From: AWTP1-13 sp033764875
GTDB lineage: Bacteria; Pseudomonadota; Alphaproteobacteria; Rhizobiales; Hyphomicrobiaceae
Length of the DNA: 64,000 bases
Assembly: GCA_033764875.1 (NCBI GenBank)
Contig: JANRIO010000104.1
Coordinates: forward strand, 7,154-71,153
Direction: 5' to 3'
In this document: positions 44,967 through 52,485 of the stretch, piece after piece
How positions within the stretch are numbered: position 1 is the stretch's first letter
Layout: each line of letters starts with the position of its first letter
Notes under the pieces: generated by a model
What the model saw: the letters and a program-made list of their open reading frames with translations, nothing else
Database searches by the model: none
What the model was told of the DNA's origin: nothing
Made by a program: the position numbers and the translations under genes

Positions 44967-45731
44967 TCAGGCCCTGCGCGCCGCATAGGCGTGCGTGACG
45001 TAGGGGTAGGCGACATCGCCGCCTCCGCTCAGCTCCGGCGTCTGGGCGATGAGCCGGCGCAGGCCGGCGGCCACCTGCGCGCGCTCCGCCGCAGGCAGCG
45101 CCGCGATGAAGCTCGTCGAGCAGGTGCGGTCCACGATCACGCGCTCGGCAGGCCCCTGGTGATGCCAGGGGAACGTCGTCTCCCGCAGGGGCGTGAACAG
45201 TCCCGTCGCGAACGGATGACGCCAGTCGTCCGTGTGCCGGCGCGGCGTCCCGGCCTCGTATGGCGCGATCAGCTCGGTGATGGCGCGTACCCAGGGCACG
45301 GACTGGTCGCGCACGTTCCAGACCAATCCCAGGCTGCCGCCGGGCTTCAGGGCGCGGCGCATCTCCGCCAGCACGCGCGCGGAGGCGAACCAGTGAAACG
45401 ACGTCGCGCAGACGATGGCATCGAGCGCGGCATCGGCCACGGGCAGGGCCTGCGCCGTGCTGTCGAGCGCCGCGACGTCGGGGTGAGCCTCGACCAGCTT
45501 GGCGCGCATGGCCGCCACCGGCTCGACGGCGATCAGGGCGGCGCCGGTCGCGCGCAGGATGGGCAGGAACTTGCCGGTGCCGGAGCCGAGGTCCAGCGCG
45601 TGCTTGCCGGGGCCGAGGCCCAACTCGCGCGCAAGCCAGTCGACGAGCGCGGGGGGATAGTCGGGCCGGCCGCGGGCGTAGGCGTCGGCCCCTTCGGAGA
45701 AGCCCTTGGAAGCCGCAGAATGAACCGTCAT
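44967..45731 (-). CDS. Class I SAM-dependent methyltransferase
   Basis: A 254-residue methyltransferase. Motif I is HALDLGSGTGKFLPIL, followed by IAVEPVAAMR, AQALPVADAALDAIVCATSFHWF and ALKPGGSLGLVWN. The N-terminal GFSEGADAYARGRPDYP is typical of the YcgJ/Trm9-like small-molecule group. The acceptor is unknown. The gene sits between DUF1028 and the M20 amidohydrolase on the same strand with short gaps. Confidence 0.88.
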   Translation of the reverse strand: MTVHSAASKGFSEGADAYARGRPDYPPALVDWLARELGLGPGKHALDLGSGTGKFLPILRATGAALIAVEPVAAMRAKLVEAHPDVAALDSTAQALPVADAALDAIVCATSFHWFASARVLAEMRRALKPGGSLGLVWNVRDQSVPWVRAITELIAPYEAGTPRRHTDDWRHPFATGLFTPLRETTFPWHHQGPAERVIVDRTCSTSFIAALPAAERAQVAAGLRRLIAQTPELSGGGDVAYPYVTHAYAARRA

Positions 45732-45769
45732 GGCGTCCTCGCCGGTGGGCTGCTCAGGGCGTCACCAGA

Positions 45770-46495
45770 CTAGCACGGGCGGCGAAACCGGATATCGAGA
45801 CCTTGGGCGCGCCATTGCGCCTCGATGGCGTCCATGTCGGCGGCGCCGGACGGATTGGCCTTGGAGGGGGCCCAGGCGCGCCGCGGTAGCCATTGCGCCC
45901 GCCACAGGCCGACGAGGCGGCGCAGCTCGGCGAGCGGGGCCGCGTGATCGTCGACGCGCAGGTCGAGGTCGGGGAAATCCTCGGTCGTGGCGATCTGCAT
46001 GGCCGCCGACTGGCGCCCGCGGCGGTCGCCGCCGGCCGCCTCGCCCGCGTCCAGCGCCGCAAGCAGCCGCTCGGGCATGTCGAGGCCGCTTGCGGCCGAC
46101 ATGGCCGTGTACGTTGCCTCGACCACGGCGGGACCGGCCAGCATGTTGCCGGCCACCGAGAGCGCGTCGCCTGAGCGCGCGCCGCACCACGCGACGCAGT
46201 TCTCCCCCGTCCAGGCGGCAGTCTCGCCCTTGATGTTGAGGGCGTGCACCTGGCGCAGGCCGCGGCCGTTGTCGGGCTCGAGCGCCCGGGCGATGGCCTC
46301 GGCCGGTGCAACGCCGTCGGCCATCAGGTCGAGAATGCGCGGGCCGAGGTAGCGGTTGGTCATCGACTGCGTCGAGACCGCCCCCACGCCCGCGCGCACG
46401 AACGGGCAGCTGGCGCCGACGGCGAGCGCGCGCGTCGTCACCGCCACGGCGAGCGTGCCCGTGGCGCGGTCGAGGGCGAGGATGGACCAGGTCAT
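45770..46495 (-). CDS. DUF1028 family protein
   Basis: A 241-residue member of the DUF1028 family, which has an Ntn-hydrolase-like fold and is usually encoded with amidases, peptidases and peptide ABC transporters. It begins TWSILALDRATGTLAVAVTT and contains GVGAVSTQSMTNRYLGPRI and VAGNMLAGPAVVEA. The C-terminal WLPRRAW segment resembles the putative peptidoglycan-binding-like end of longer members. Its start codon lies inside a direct repeat (46485-46512), and its upstream neighbour has been replaced by an inserted islet; the old neighbour was evidently the binding-protein gene now 1.2 kb away. Confidence 0.88.
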   Translation of the reverse strand: MTWSILALDRATGTLAVAVTTRALAVGASCPFVRAGVGAVSTQSMTNRYLGPRILDLMADGVAPAEAIARALEPDNGRGLRQVHALNIKGETAAWTGENCVAWCGARSGDALSVAGNMLAGPAVVEATYTAMSAASGLDMPERLLAALDAGEAAGGDRRGRQSAAMQIATTEDFPDLDLRVDDHAAPLAELRRLVGLWRAQWLPRRAWAPSKANPSGAADMDAIEAQWRAQGLDIRFRRPC

Positions 46496-46512
46496 TTCTT
46501 CTCGATGTTCCA
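46485..46512. repeat. Right copy of the 28-bp direct repeat bounding the islet
   Basis: Identical over 28 bp to 47661-47688. On the minus strand it encodes the end of the binding protein (LWNIEKK, stop) overlapping the DUF1028 start (MTWS). Similarity continues for about 8 bp on both sides with third-codon-position differences only. Confidence 0.9.
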
Positions 46513-46540
46513 GAGGGCGACGATCAATGCGACCAAGCGA

Positions 46541-47317
46541 TCAATCTTCAAGCTTCGCATCGTCGCGGAAGGTGTTTCGCAGAAGGCTCGCCAAATCATC
46601 CTCAGCCTTCTTTGGTTGTTTGGCGTCCCAAATGATCGTGACCATATGGTTTGTGTCGAAATGCGTCTTCCTTTCGTCCCATGCGCTCCGCTCACACGCA
46701 TAGATGACCGGAATACCTCTGCCCTCGCCGAAGCCCGCTTCCCAATAGGCCCCGTCGTTGCGGTGAGTGAGATCGGCAACAACAAACCGGGCTCCCAACA
46801 GTGCTGCGCGCAGTTGCGCGTCGATCAGGCCTGCAGGCTGATTTTCAGTGAGTTTGTACAGATCAAAGCCTGCTCTCAGCGCTCCCGGCTTCAACGCCTT
46901 CTCGAACATCGGTTCCAGCACAGGATCTCCGAATTTCATCGCCATAAAGCCCTTACGGCTCTCGCTGCGCTGACGCTTGAGATCGCCATAGGCCTTCCAG
47001 CCTTTCATGGTCAGCCTGAAAGCGCGCGTCTCCCCCCGATCTGCGTGTTCGAAAAGTCCTTCTTGAGCGGCCCCCTGAAGCAGCCAACCGAAGCTCATTG
47101 CATCCACATTGTCCGAGATCATGAGCCCAACCTGGGCCGAAATCGTGAGCGAACATTCCTCGGCCAGATTATGTTCTGCTGTCTGACTATCTCCAATCCA
47201 CAGCAGTAGACGTTCCAGCTTTTCCTGGGGATTTGGTAGGGGCTGCTTTGCAAGTTCCTCGACCATCTCATCGGTAAGGCGAGGGAAAGGTGGCTTCCCG
47301 CGCTGTGCCTTCCTCAT
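46541..47317 (-). CDS. Nucleoside 2-deoxyribosyltransferase-like (TIR-like fold) protein
   Basis: A 258-residue protein. Residues 20-120 are helical with EKLERLLLWIG and a winged-helix-like AQEGLFEHADRGETRAFRLT. Residues 122-230 form a Rossmann-like domain: GFMAMKFGD, GFDLYKLTENQPAGLIDAQL, ARFVVADLTHRNDGAYWEAG, GIPVIYACERSAW and THFDTNH. Glu193 in YWEAGF occupies the nucleophile position of nucleoside deoxyribosyltransferases, so N-glycosidic bond cleavage, perhaps of a nucleotide or NAD, is plausible. Homologues usually carry an N-terminal zinc ribbon in one chain; here that part is a separate overlapping gene. A role in phage defence is an inference. Confidence 0.7.
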   Translation of the reverse strand: MRKAQRGKPPFPRLTDEMVEELAKQPLPNPQEKLERLLLWIGDSQTAEHNLAEECSLTISAQVGLMISDNVDAMSFGWLLQGAAQEGLFEHADRGETRAFRLTMKGWKAYGDLKRQRSESRKGFMAMKFGDPVLEPMFEKALKPGALRAGFDLYKLTENQPAGLIDAQLRAALLGARFVVADLTHRNDGAYWEAGFGEGRGIPVIYACERSAWDERKTHFDTNHMVTIIWDAKQPKKAEDDLASLLRNTFRDDAKLED

Positions 47318-47499
47318 CGCATGGCTGGCACACGATCTTTAGCCGGAAGATCGAGTGCAGACGTCGCCGTGAAGAATGTGCCGCAGCGGAGGCAATCGAC
47401 GCGCGTCATGAAGTCATAGCCTGGCAGTCGGCGCGATCGAGAGTTGTCGCAGATGGGGCACTTGCTGACGAAAGCCTTGCGCTCTTGCTCGCTGTACAT
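47314..47499 (-). CDS. Zinc ribbon protein, 61 aa
   Basis: A small protein with one zinc ribbon: CPIC at residues 14-17 and CLRC at 36-39, then GTFFTATSALDLPAKDR. ATG 47499 follows GAGGACCGCA; the frame extends upstream to a TTG at 47631 without a convincing start. Its stop overlaps the start of the deoxyribosyltransferase-like gene (ATGA). In related proteins this ribbon is the N-terminus of the larger chain, so either the two were split with translational coupling or a frameshift has recently separated them. Confidence 0.65.
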   Translation of the reverse strand: MYSEQERKAFVSKCPICDNSRSRRLPGYDFMTRVDCLRCGTFFTATSALDLPAKDRVPAMR

Positions 47500-47635
47500 T
47501 GCGGTCCTCGGTCGCGCATTGAGTGCCTTTGCGTACGATGCCTCACGGCACCCAAGGGCACTAGCCACCCCAGAAGAATTCGACCGTAGCCGCTGGAAGC
47601 GCTTAGCCGCATAGTTCAGTGTGGTTTTCAACAGC

Positions 47636-47671
47636 CTAGTTCTGCTGTAGCTCTAGGATCGACCAGGTCAT
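47636..47671 (-). pseudogene. 11-codon vestige of the DUF1028 start
   Basis: ATG 47671 overlaps the binding-protein stop and reads MTWSIL exactly like the DUF1028 protein, then diverges to ELQQN and a stop. It is the left half of the junction duplicated when the islet was inserted. Confidence 0.75.
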
Positions 47672-47688
47672 TTCTTCTCGATGTTCCA
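47661..47688. repeat. Left copy of the 28-bp direct repeat bounding the islet
   Basis: Identical to 46485-46512. Here it forms the true 3' end of the substrate-binding-protein gene. Confidence 0.9.
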
Positions 47689-49245
47689 AAGCGCCACGTT
47701 GCCGGGGTGCAGCACGCCGGTGACGGTCTTGCGGAAGGCCGACGTCTGGATGTACTGGCCGAGGTTGACGTGGGTCACGTACTCGGCGGCGCGGACCTGC
47801 ACGGCGGTGGCAAGCTCCTTCTTCTTGCCCGCATCGCTCTCGCGAGCGAAGGCGTCGCGCAGGCGCTCGATCTCGGCGTCGCACGGCCAGCCGAAGGTCG
47901 CCTTCTCGCAGGAGGCGTTGAGGAAGGCGGTCGACACGGGATCGACCACGTCGATGGCCCCCCAGGAGGTGATGAAGATGTTCCAGCCGCCGGCCGAGGG
48001 CAGGTCCTTCTTGGCGCGGCGGACGACAACGGTCTGCCAGTCGGTCGCCTGCAGGTCGACCTTGAGACCGATCTTCTCCATGGCCGCCTTGGCGACGGGG
48101 GCGAGGTTGGACAGCGAGGGATTGTCGGTCGACTGCATGAGCACGATGGGCGTGCCGTCGTAGCCTGCCTCCTCGACGAGCTTGCGGCCCTTGGCGATGT
48201 CGCCGTCGAGCTTGTCGGCCCAGCCGGCGTCGGAGGCGTAGGGCGAGCCGCAGGGATAGTAGGACTTGCACGTGATGTAGTACTTCTTGTCGCCGATGGT
48301 CGCCTCAAGGGCGTCGACCTGGCGGATGGCGTAGGCAACAGCCTGGCGCAGCTTGGCGTTGTCGAAGGGCTTGTGCAGGAAGTTGAAGCGCAGCGCGTAC
48401 TGCCGGCCCATGGGCGCCATGGTCTTGAAGGCGATGTTGGGGTCGGCCTCGAGCAGGGGCATCAGGTCGTAGGGCGGGGCCTCGATGAAGTCGATCTCGC
48501 CGTTGAGCAGCGCGTTGACCTGGGTCTGGGGGTCGGCGATCCAGTGCCATTCCACGCGGTCGACCTTCGCCACCTTGCCGCCGGAGAAGCCGGCCGGCGG
48601 CTCGGCGCGCGGCTTGTAGCGCTCGTTCTTCACATAGATCGCGCGGGTGCCGGGCTTCCACTCGGACAGCACGAACTTGAATGGGCCGGAGCCCACGGGC
48701 TCGGCGAGCTGCGTGTTGGGATTGGTCTCGGCGACGCGCTTGGGCATCATGAAGGGCACGTTGGAGGTGCTCTTGGCCAGGCTCTCGATGACGAGGCCGT
48801 AAGGCTCCTTCATGCGCATGACGAAGGTCCTGTCGTCGAGCGCCTCGAGGCCGGCGACGAAGCTCATGAGCTTCTGGCCGATGGCGTCGCGGGCGCTCCA
48901 GCGCTTGAGGGAGGCGATGCAGTCGGCCGACGTCACGGGCTGGCCATCGTGCCACTCGAGGCCGTCGCGCAGCTTGAAGGTCCAGGTGAGCTTGTCGGGG
49001 CTCACGCTCCAGGTGTCGACCATCTGCGGCTTGGGCTTGAGGCCGTCGTCGTTGGCGAACAGCGTGTCGTAGATCATGTAGCCGTGGTGGGTGGTGATCA
49101 GCGCCGACGTCCACACGGGATCGATGATCTTGAGGTCGGAGTGCAGGGCGACCTTGAGCACGGTCTCGGCGCGCAGGGCCGGGGCCCAGGCGAGAAACGC
49201 CAAGAGAATTGGAAGAGCACGGGTCAGGGCGGAAAAGCGTCTCAC
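47668..49245 (-). CDS. ABC transporter substrate-binding protein, peptide (DppA/OppA) family
   Basis: A 525-residue periplasmic binding protein of the SBP_bac_5 family. The signal peptide is ALPILLAFLAWAPALRAET. The mature part has WTFKLRDGLEWHDGQPVTSAD and VGSGPFKFVLSEWKPG. Ligands in this family are peptides, opines or glycosides. GTG 49245 after AGAGGTGA is chosen; it lies 16 bp after the M81 peptidase gene. No permease or ATPase genes of the transporter are adjacent. The 3' end is exactly at the edge of the islet repeat, so the last residues (VALWNIEKK) are intact. Confidence 0.92.
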   Translation of the reverse strand: MRRFSALTRALPILLAFLAWAPALRAETVLKVALHSDLKIIDPVWTSALITTHHGYMIYDTLFANDDGLKPKPQMVDTWSVSPDKLTWTFKLRDGLEWHDGQPVTSADCIASLKRWSARDAIGQKLMSFVAGLEALDDRTFVMRMKEPYGLVIESLAKSTSNVPFMMPKRVAETNPNTQLAEPVGSGPFKFVLSEWKPGTRAIYVKNERYKPRAEPPAGFSGGKVAKVDRVEWHWIADPQTQVNALLNGEIDFIEAPPYDLMPLLEADPNIAFKTMAPMGRQYALRFNFLHKPFDNAKLRQAVAYAIRQVDALEATIGDKKYYITCKSYYPCGSPYASDAGWADKLDGDIAKGRKLVEEAGYDGTPIVLMQSTDNPSLSNLAPVAKAAMEKIGLKVDLQATDWQTVVVRRAKKDLPSAGGWNIFITSWGAIDVVDPVSTAFLNASCEKATFGWPCDAEIERLRDAFARESDAGKKKELATAVQVRAAEYVTHVNLGQYIQTSAFRKTVTGVLHPGNVALWNIEKK

Positions 49246-49261
49246 AGGGGTCACCTCTGTC

Positions 49262-50785
49262 TCAGGCTGCGGGGGTCCAGCTCGCATCCTCGTCGAGCGG
49301 GTAGCACGGGCGGGGAAGGCCGGCGAACGGAAGGCGCTCGAGCACCGGGCTGGTCAGGCCGGCGGTGTCGACCTCCTTGACCTGGGCGGGCGGAAACCAG
49401 GGCAGGAAGCCCGCACGGAAATGACCGCGGGACTTCACGGCCACCGTGCGCGCCTTGCCGATGTCGAGGCCGAACATCTCGAAGAACATGGGGTCGGCGG
49501 TCTGATTGCGGGCCGAGATGACGACGACCGTGATGCCGCCGATGCGCAGCGCCGCGGAGGGACCGACGTCGATGCTGCGGCCCTGGAACAGGCCCAGCCT
49601 GCCGACGAAGCGGCCGTCGGTGAGACCGACAACCTCGGCGTCCGCCGCGAAGGGGGTGTCCCACTGCTCCCAGGGCGCGTTGCCGCGGGCGCGGTTGAAG
49701 CGGGCATGGAAGCGGGCGCCGAGGCCCAGGGCATGGGCCTCCGCCGCTAGCTCGGGGTCGAAGAAGGAGCCGACGAGGGCGTCCTCGGCGCCGGCGTTGC
49801 ACAGCGCCTGCAGCAGCTCGGTGGTGCGGCCCGAGCCGCCGCCGCCGGGGTTGTCGCCGGACTCGGAGAAGATGACCGGCGCGCGGTCGCGGGCCGTGGC
49901 GAGCGCCACGGCCTCGGCCACCGGCGTCAGGGTCTTGCGGAAGCGGGCACGCATGTCCCAGCCGTAGCCCGCGATCTCGTCGGCGAGCCGCTTGGCCAGT
50001 GCACGATCGGATCTGGCGGTGACGACGACGGCGACGCCGTTCTTCGGGGTGTCGGAGAAGACAAAGCCGCCGAAAACCGACACGTTGAGAATGCCGCCGG
50101 CAAGCTCGGCCTGGCGCTTCTGGCCGTAGTCGATCATGTCGCCGTAGGGGCCGGAGCCGGTGAGCAGGTTGACCGAGGCCGGGGTCAGCGGCAGGCGCAC
50201 CAGCACGGGCTTGGGATCGGCGTGGCCCGACAGCATGCGGCGCAGCGCGAAGGCCGCCTCCTCGCCGCGCTCCAGCATGTCGACGTGCGGGTTCGTCCGA
50301 TAGCCGACGATCAGGTTGCAGCCGTCGACCATGGCCTGCGAGATGTTGGCGTGCAGGTCGAGCGTCATGACGATGCGCACGGCGGGACCGACCGCGGCGC
50401 GGATGCGCGCCACCATCTCGCCGTCGGGGTCGAAGGTGTGGGTCGCCGTCATGCCGCCGTGGTTGCAGATGTAGACGGCATCGAGCGGCCGCGCGGCGGC
50501 AAGCCCGTCGAGCATGCGCGCAAGCGCAGTCTCGAAGGTCGCCTGCTCGATGGGACCGGCCGGGTAGCTGCCCGCCAGCAGGACCGGCACCGGTGCCCAG
50601 GGCCCGGTGGCGTCCATGGCCCTGACAAATCCTGCCGCCTCCATGGCAAGCGCGGGGGCGGTGGCCCGCGCCTCCGTCAGGATGCGGTCGCCGGCGAGCC
50701 AGGTGAAATCGGCCTCGCCTGCCGGCTTCGACCAGCGGTTAGATTCGAGCGCAAGCCCGACCAGCGCGACGCGCGGCGCACTCAT
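49262..50785 (-). CDS. M81 family metallopeptidase (MlrC-like)
   Basis: A 507-residue protein of the microcystinase C family. The N-terminal domain (DUF1485) contains AVYICNHGGMTATHTFDPDG and VMTLDLHANIS, whose Asp/His residues are likely zinc ligands. The C-terminal MlrC domain contains SESGDNPGGGGSGRTTELLQ and ISARNQTADPMFFEMFGLD. Apart from linearised microcystin, the physiological substrates of most homologues are unknown. Its position before a peptide-type binding protein and DUF1028, with an M20 amidohydrolase downstream, suggests uptake and breakdown of unusual peptides or amides. Confidence 0.92.
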   Translation of the reverse strand: MSAPRVALVGLALESNRWSKPAGEADFTWLAGDRILTEARATAPALAMEAAGFVRAMDATGPWAPVPVLLAGSYPAGPIEQATFETALARMLDGLAAARPLDAVYICNHGGMTATHTFDPDGEMVARIRAAVGPAVRIVMTLDLHANISQAMVDGCNLIVGYRTNPHVDMLERGEEAAFALRRMLSGHADPKPVLVRLPLTPASVNLLTGSGPYGDMIDYGQKRQAELAGGILNVSVFGGFVFSDTPKNGVAVVVTARSDRALAKRLADEIAGYGWDMRARFRKTLTPVAEAVALATARDRAPVIFSESGDNPGGGGSGRTTELLQALCNAGAEDALVGSFFDPELAAEAHALGLGARFHARFNRARGNAPWEQWDTPFAADAEVVGLTDGRFVGRLGLFQGRSIDVGPSAALRIGGITVVVISARNQTADPMFFEMFGLDIGKARTVAVKSRGHFRAGFLPWFPPAQVKEVDTAGLTSPVLERLPFAGLPRPCYPLDEDASWTPAA

Positions 50786-50922
50786 GTTGAAGACCTTCGC
50801 AAGTCCGGCTCCGAAGATGGCATCGCAATCCCGTGTTGCGGTCTCCCGCATGGTCCCCAGGTTGTCTTGGTCGGTGTCCCGACCATTCCTGCTCTATCGC
50901 CCGGGCGCCCGCGGAGGGCTGG

Positions 50923-50945
50923 ATCCTCGGGACGGGCCCGAGGAT
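50923..50945. repeat. Perfect hairpin in the M81/SDR divergent region
   Basis: ATCCTCGGG and CCCGAGGAT (9-bp perfect stem, 5-nt loop) lie in the 50786-51145 gap. The CCTCGGG/CCCGAGG core is shared with the repeat at 36459. Nothing else was recognised in this gap apart from the expected but unidentified promoters. Confidence 0.5.
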
Positions 50946-51145
50946 GTCAGCGGGAACTCTCTGTTGGAGCCGGAACATTAGCCTGGATCTGGCAGCCTCG
51001 CCACAGGCGCGGCCTGACGCGCAAAGCGGCATTCGACCGCTGTCCGGGCAGCCATGCGAAAGCGTGTTGAGCGCGCCGCCGTTGACCGGCGCGCCGGTGC
51101 GGAGGATTGTGCGCCCACAGCGACAACACGCGGAGGCACTGCGAG

Positions 51146-51949
51146 ATGCTGCGGCTCGACGGCAAGGTGGCGTTCGTCTCGGGGGCAGGCTCCGTCGGCG
51201 AGGGCTGGGGCAACGGCAAGGCGACGGCGGTGCTGCTGGCGCGCCAGGGCGCCCGCGTCTACGGCACCGACATCCGCGAGGAGGCGGTGGCGGAGACGCG
51301 GGCGCTGGTCGCTGCGGAAGGCGGGACCTGCGAGGTCGCGGCCTGCGACATGACGGACGCGGACGCGGTGGCGGCCTGCGTCGAGGATTGCCGGGCAAAA
51401 TTCGGGTGCATCGACATCCTGGTCAACAACGTCGGCGGCTCGGCCCCGGGCACAGCGGCCAGCATGAGCGAGCAGGTGTGGGACACCCAGATGGCCCACA
51501 ACCTCAAGACCATGTTCCTGGCAGCCAAGCACGTGCTGCCGCTGATGGAGGCGCAGGGCAGCGGCGTCGTCATCAATCTGTCCTCGATCGCGGGGCTGCG
51601 CATGAGCGCGGAGCGGCCGCACGTGGCCTACTCGACGGCGAAGCTCGGCATTCTCGGGTTCACCCGGTCGACGGCGATGGCGTACGCGAAGAAGGGCATC
51701 CGCTGCAACACGGTGATCCCGGGCCTGATGCACACGCCGCTCGTCGAGCACCGGCTCGCCAAGAGCATCGCCGGCGGCGACGTGGCGGCGCTGATCGCCA
51801 GGCGCGATGCGGCCGTGCCGATGGGACACATGGGCACGGCGTGGGACGTGGCGCACGCGATCCTGTTCCTGGTCTCGGACGAGGCGCGCTACATCACGGG
51901 GGCGGAGCTGCTCGTCGACGGCGGCCTCAGCGCCGCCGGCATGGCCTGA
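51146..51949 (+). CDS. SDR-family oxidoreductase
   Basis: A 267-residue classical short-chain dehydrogenase. Cofactor loop: VSGAGSVGEGWGNGKATA, with a small insertion between the glycines. NNVGG corresponds to NNAG. The catalytic set is Ser in INLSSIAG and YSTAK. The C-terminal ITGAELLVDGGLSAAGM is typical. ATG 51146 has GGAGG 9 bp upstream. The substrate is unknown. It is divergent from the M81 peptidase gene, and a PilZ gene lies downstream. Confidence 0.9.
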   Translation: MLRLDGKVAFVSGAGSVGEGWGNGKATAVLLARQGARVYGTDIREEAVAETRALVAAEGGTCEVAACDMTDADAVAACVEDCRAKFGCIDILVNNVGGSAPGTAASMSEQVWDTQMAHNLKTMFLAAKHVLPLMEAQGSGVVINLSSIAGLRMSAERPHVAYSTAKLGILGFTRSTAMAYAKKGIRCNTVIPGLMHTPLVEHRLAKSIAGGDVAALIARRDAAVPMGHMGTAWDVAHAILFLVSDEARYITGAELLVDGGLSAAGMA

Positions 51950-52146
51950 CAGGCGGCCGCGGCACGGGCTTCCCCGATGCCGGCCGCGATCATCTCCGCC
52001 CGGGCGACGGATGTTGCGGGCCGCGTGCGTTCTGGCACGTTAACGGATGCTTGGCGATTGCAGGCTAGGGTTGCGGGCGGAGGATACTTGGTTCTACACC
52101 ACCCGCCTCAGGCCCTGCGGAGAGCGGGACGATCGCGACGTGACGC

Positions 52147-52485
52147 ATGGCTGACGAGCTTCGAATCTCACCGCGGCGCCGCCTGCTCAAGGCCGGCACG
52201 CTGCTGGCCAAGAACGGCCTCATGTCCTTCAAATGCTCCGTTCGCGATCTTTCCGATGCCGGAGCGCGCCTCTTGGTGGACGATCCCGTCGGCATCCCCG
52301 AGCACTTCGAGCTCGTGATCGAGCTCGACGGGCTGCGCGCGGACTGCGAGGTGGTGCGGCGCAAGGGCAACGAGATGGGGGTCCGGTTCACGTCTCCCGT
52401 GCGCCAGGGTAGGCCGACGCGGGCCCAGGTCGTCACCTCGAGCGCCGGGCGGCCTACGCTGCGGAAGAGACCGCCGGCGACCTAG
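52147..52485 (+). CDS. PilZ-domain protein
   Basis: A 112-residue protein consisting of one PilZ-like barrel: SPRRRLLKAGTL supplies the arginine-rich N-terminal loop, then KCSVRDLSDAGARLLV (DxSxxG motif, with DLSDAG) and RRKGNEMGVRFTSP. PilZ domains bind cyclic di-GMP, although the RxxxR loop here is RRRLLK and affinity is uncertain. The last 32 bp overlap antisense with the 3' end of the FAD oxidoreductase gene. Confidence 0.85.
   Translation: MADELRISPRRRLLKAGTLLAKNGLMSFKCSVRDLSDAGARLLVDDPVGIPEHFELVIELDGLRADCEVVRRKGNEMGVRFTSPVRQGRPTRAQVVTSSAGRPTLRKRPPAT

Larger units (their letters stand above)
46513..47660 (-). mobile_element. Inserted two-gene islet (putative defence-type cassette)
   Basis: About 1.15 kb of visibly lower GC than its surroundings, flanked by the 28-bp direct repeat copies at 46485 and 47661. 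It carries two overlapping genes, a zinc ribbon protein and a deoxyribosyltransferase-like protein, and no recombinase. The duplicated junction sequence means that removal of one unit would restore a binding-protein gene overlapping DUF1028 by ATGA. How it moved is unknown: homologous exchange at the short repeats or an unseen recombinase are both possible. Confidence 0.55.

Noticed and set aside
46492..46785. Minus-strand frame ending VALWNIEKK as a separate gene
   Set aside because: Only the last nine codons resemble the binding protein; the rest is antisense-frame sequence inside the deoxyribosyltransferase-like gene. It is explained as the duplicated junction.
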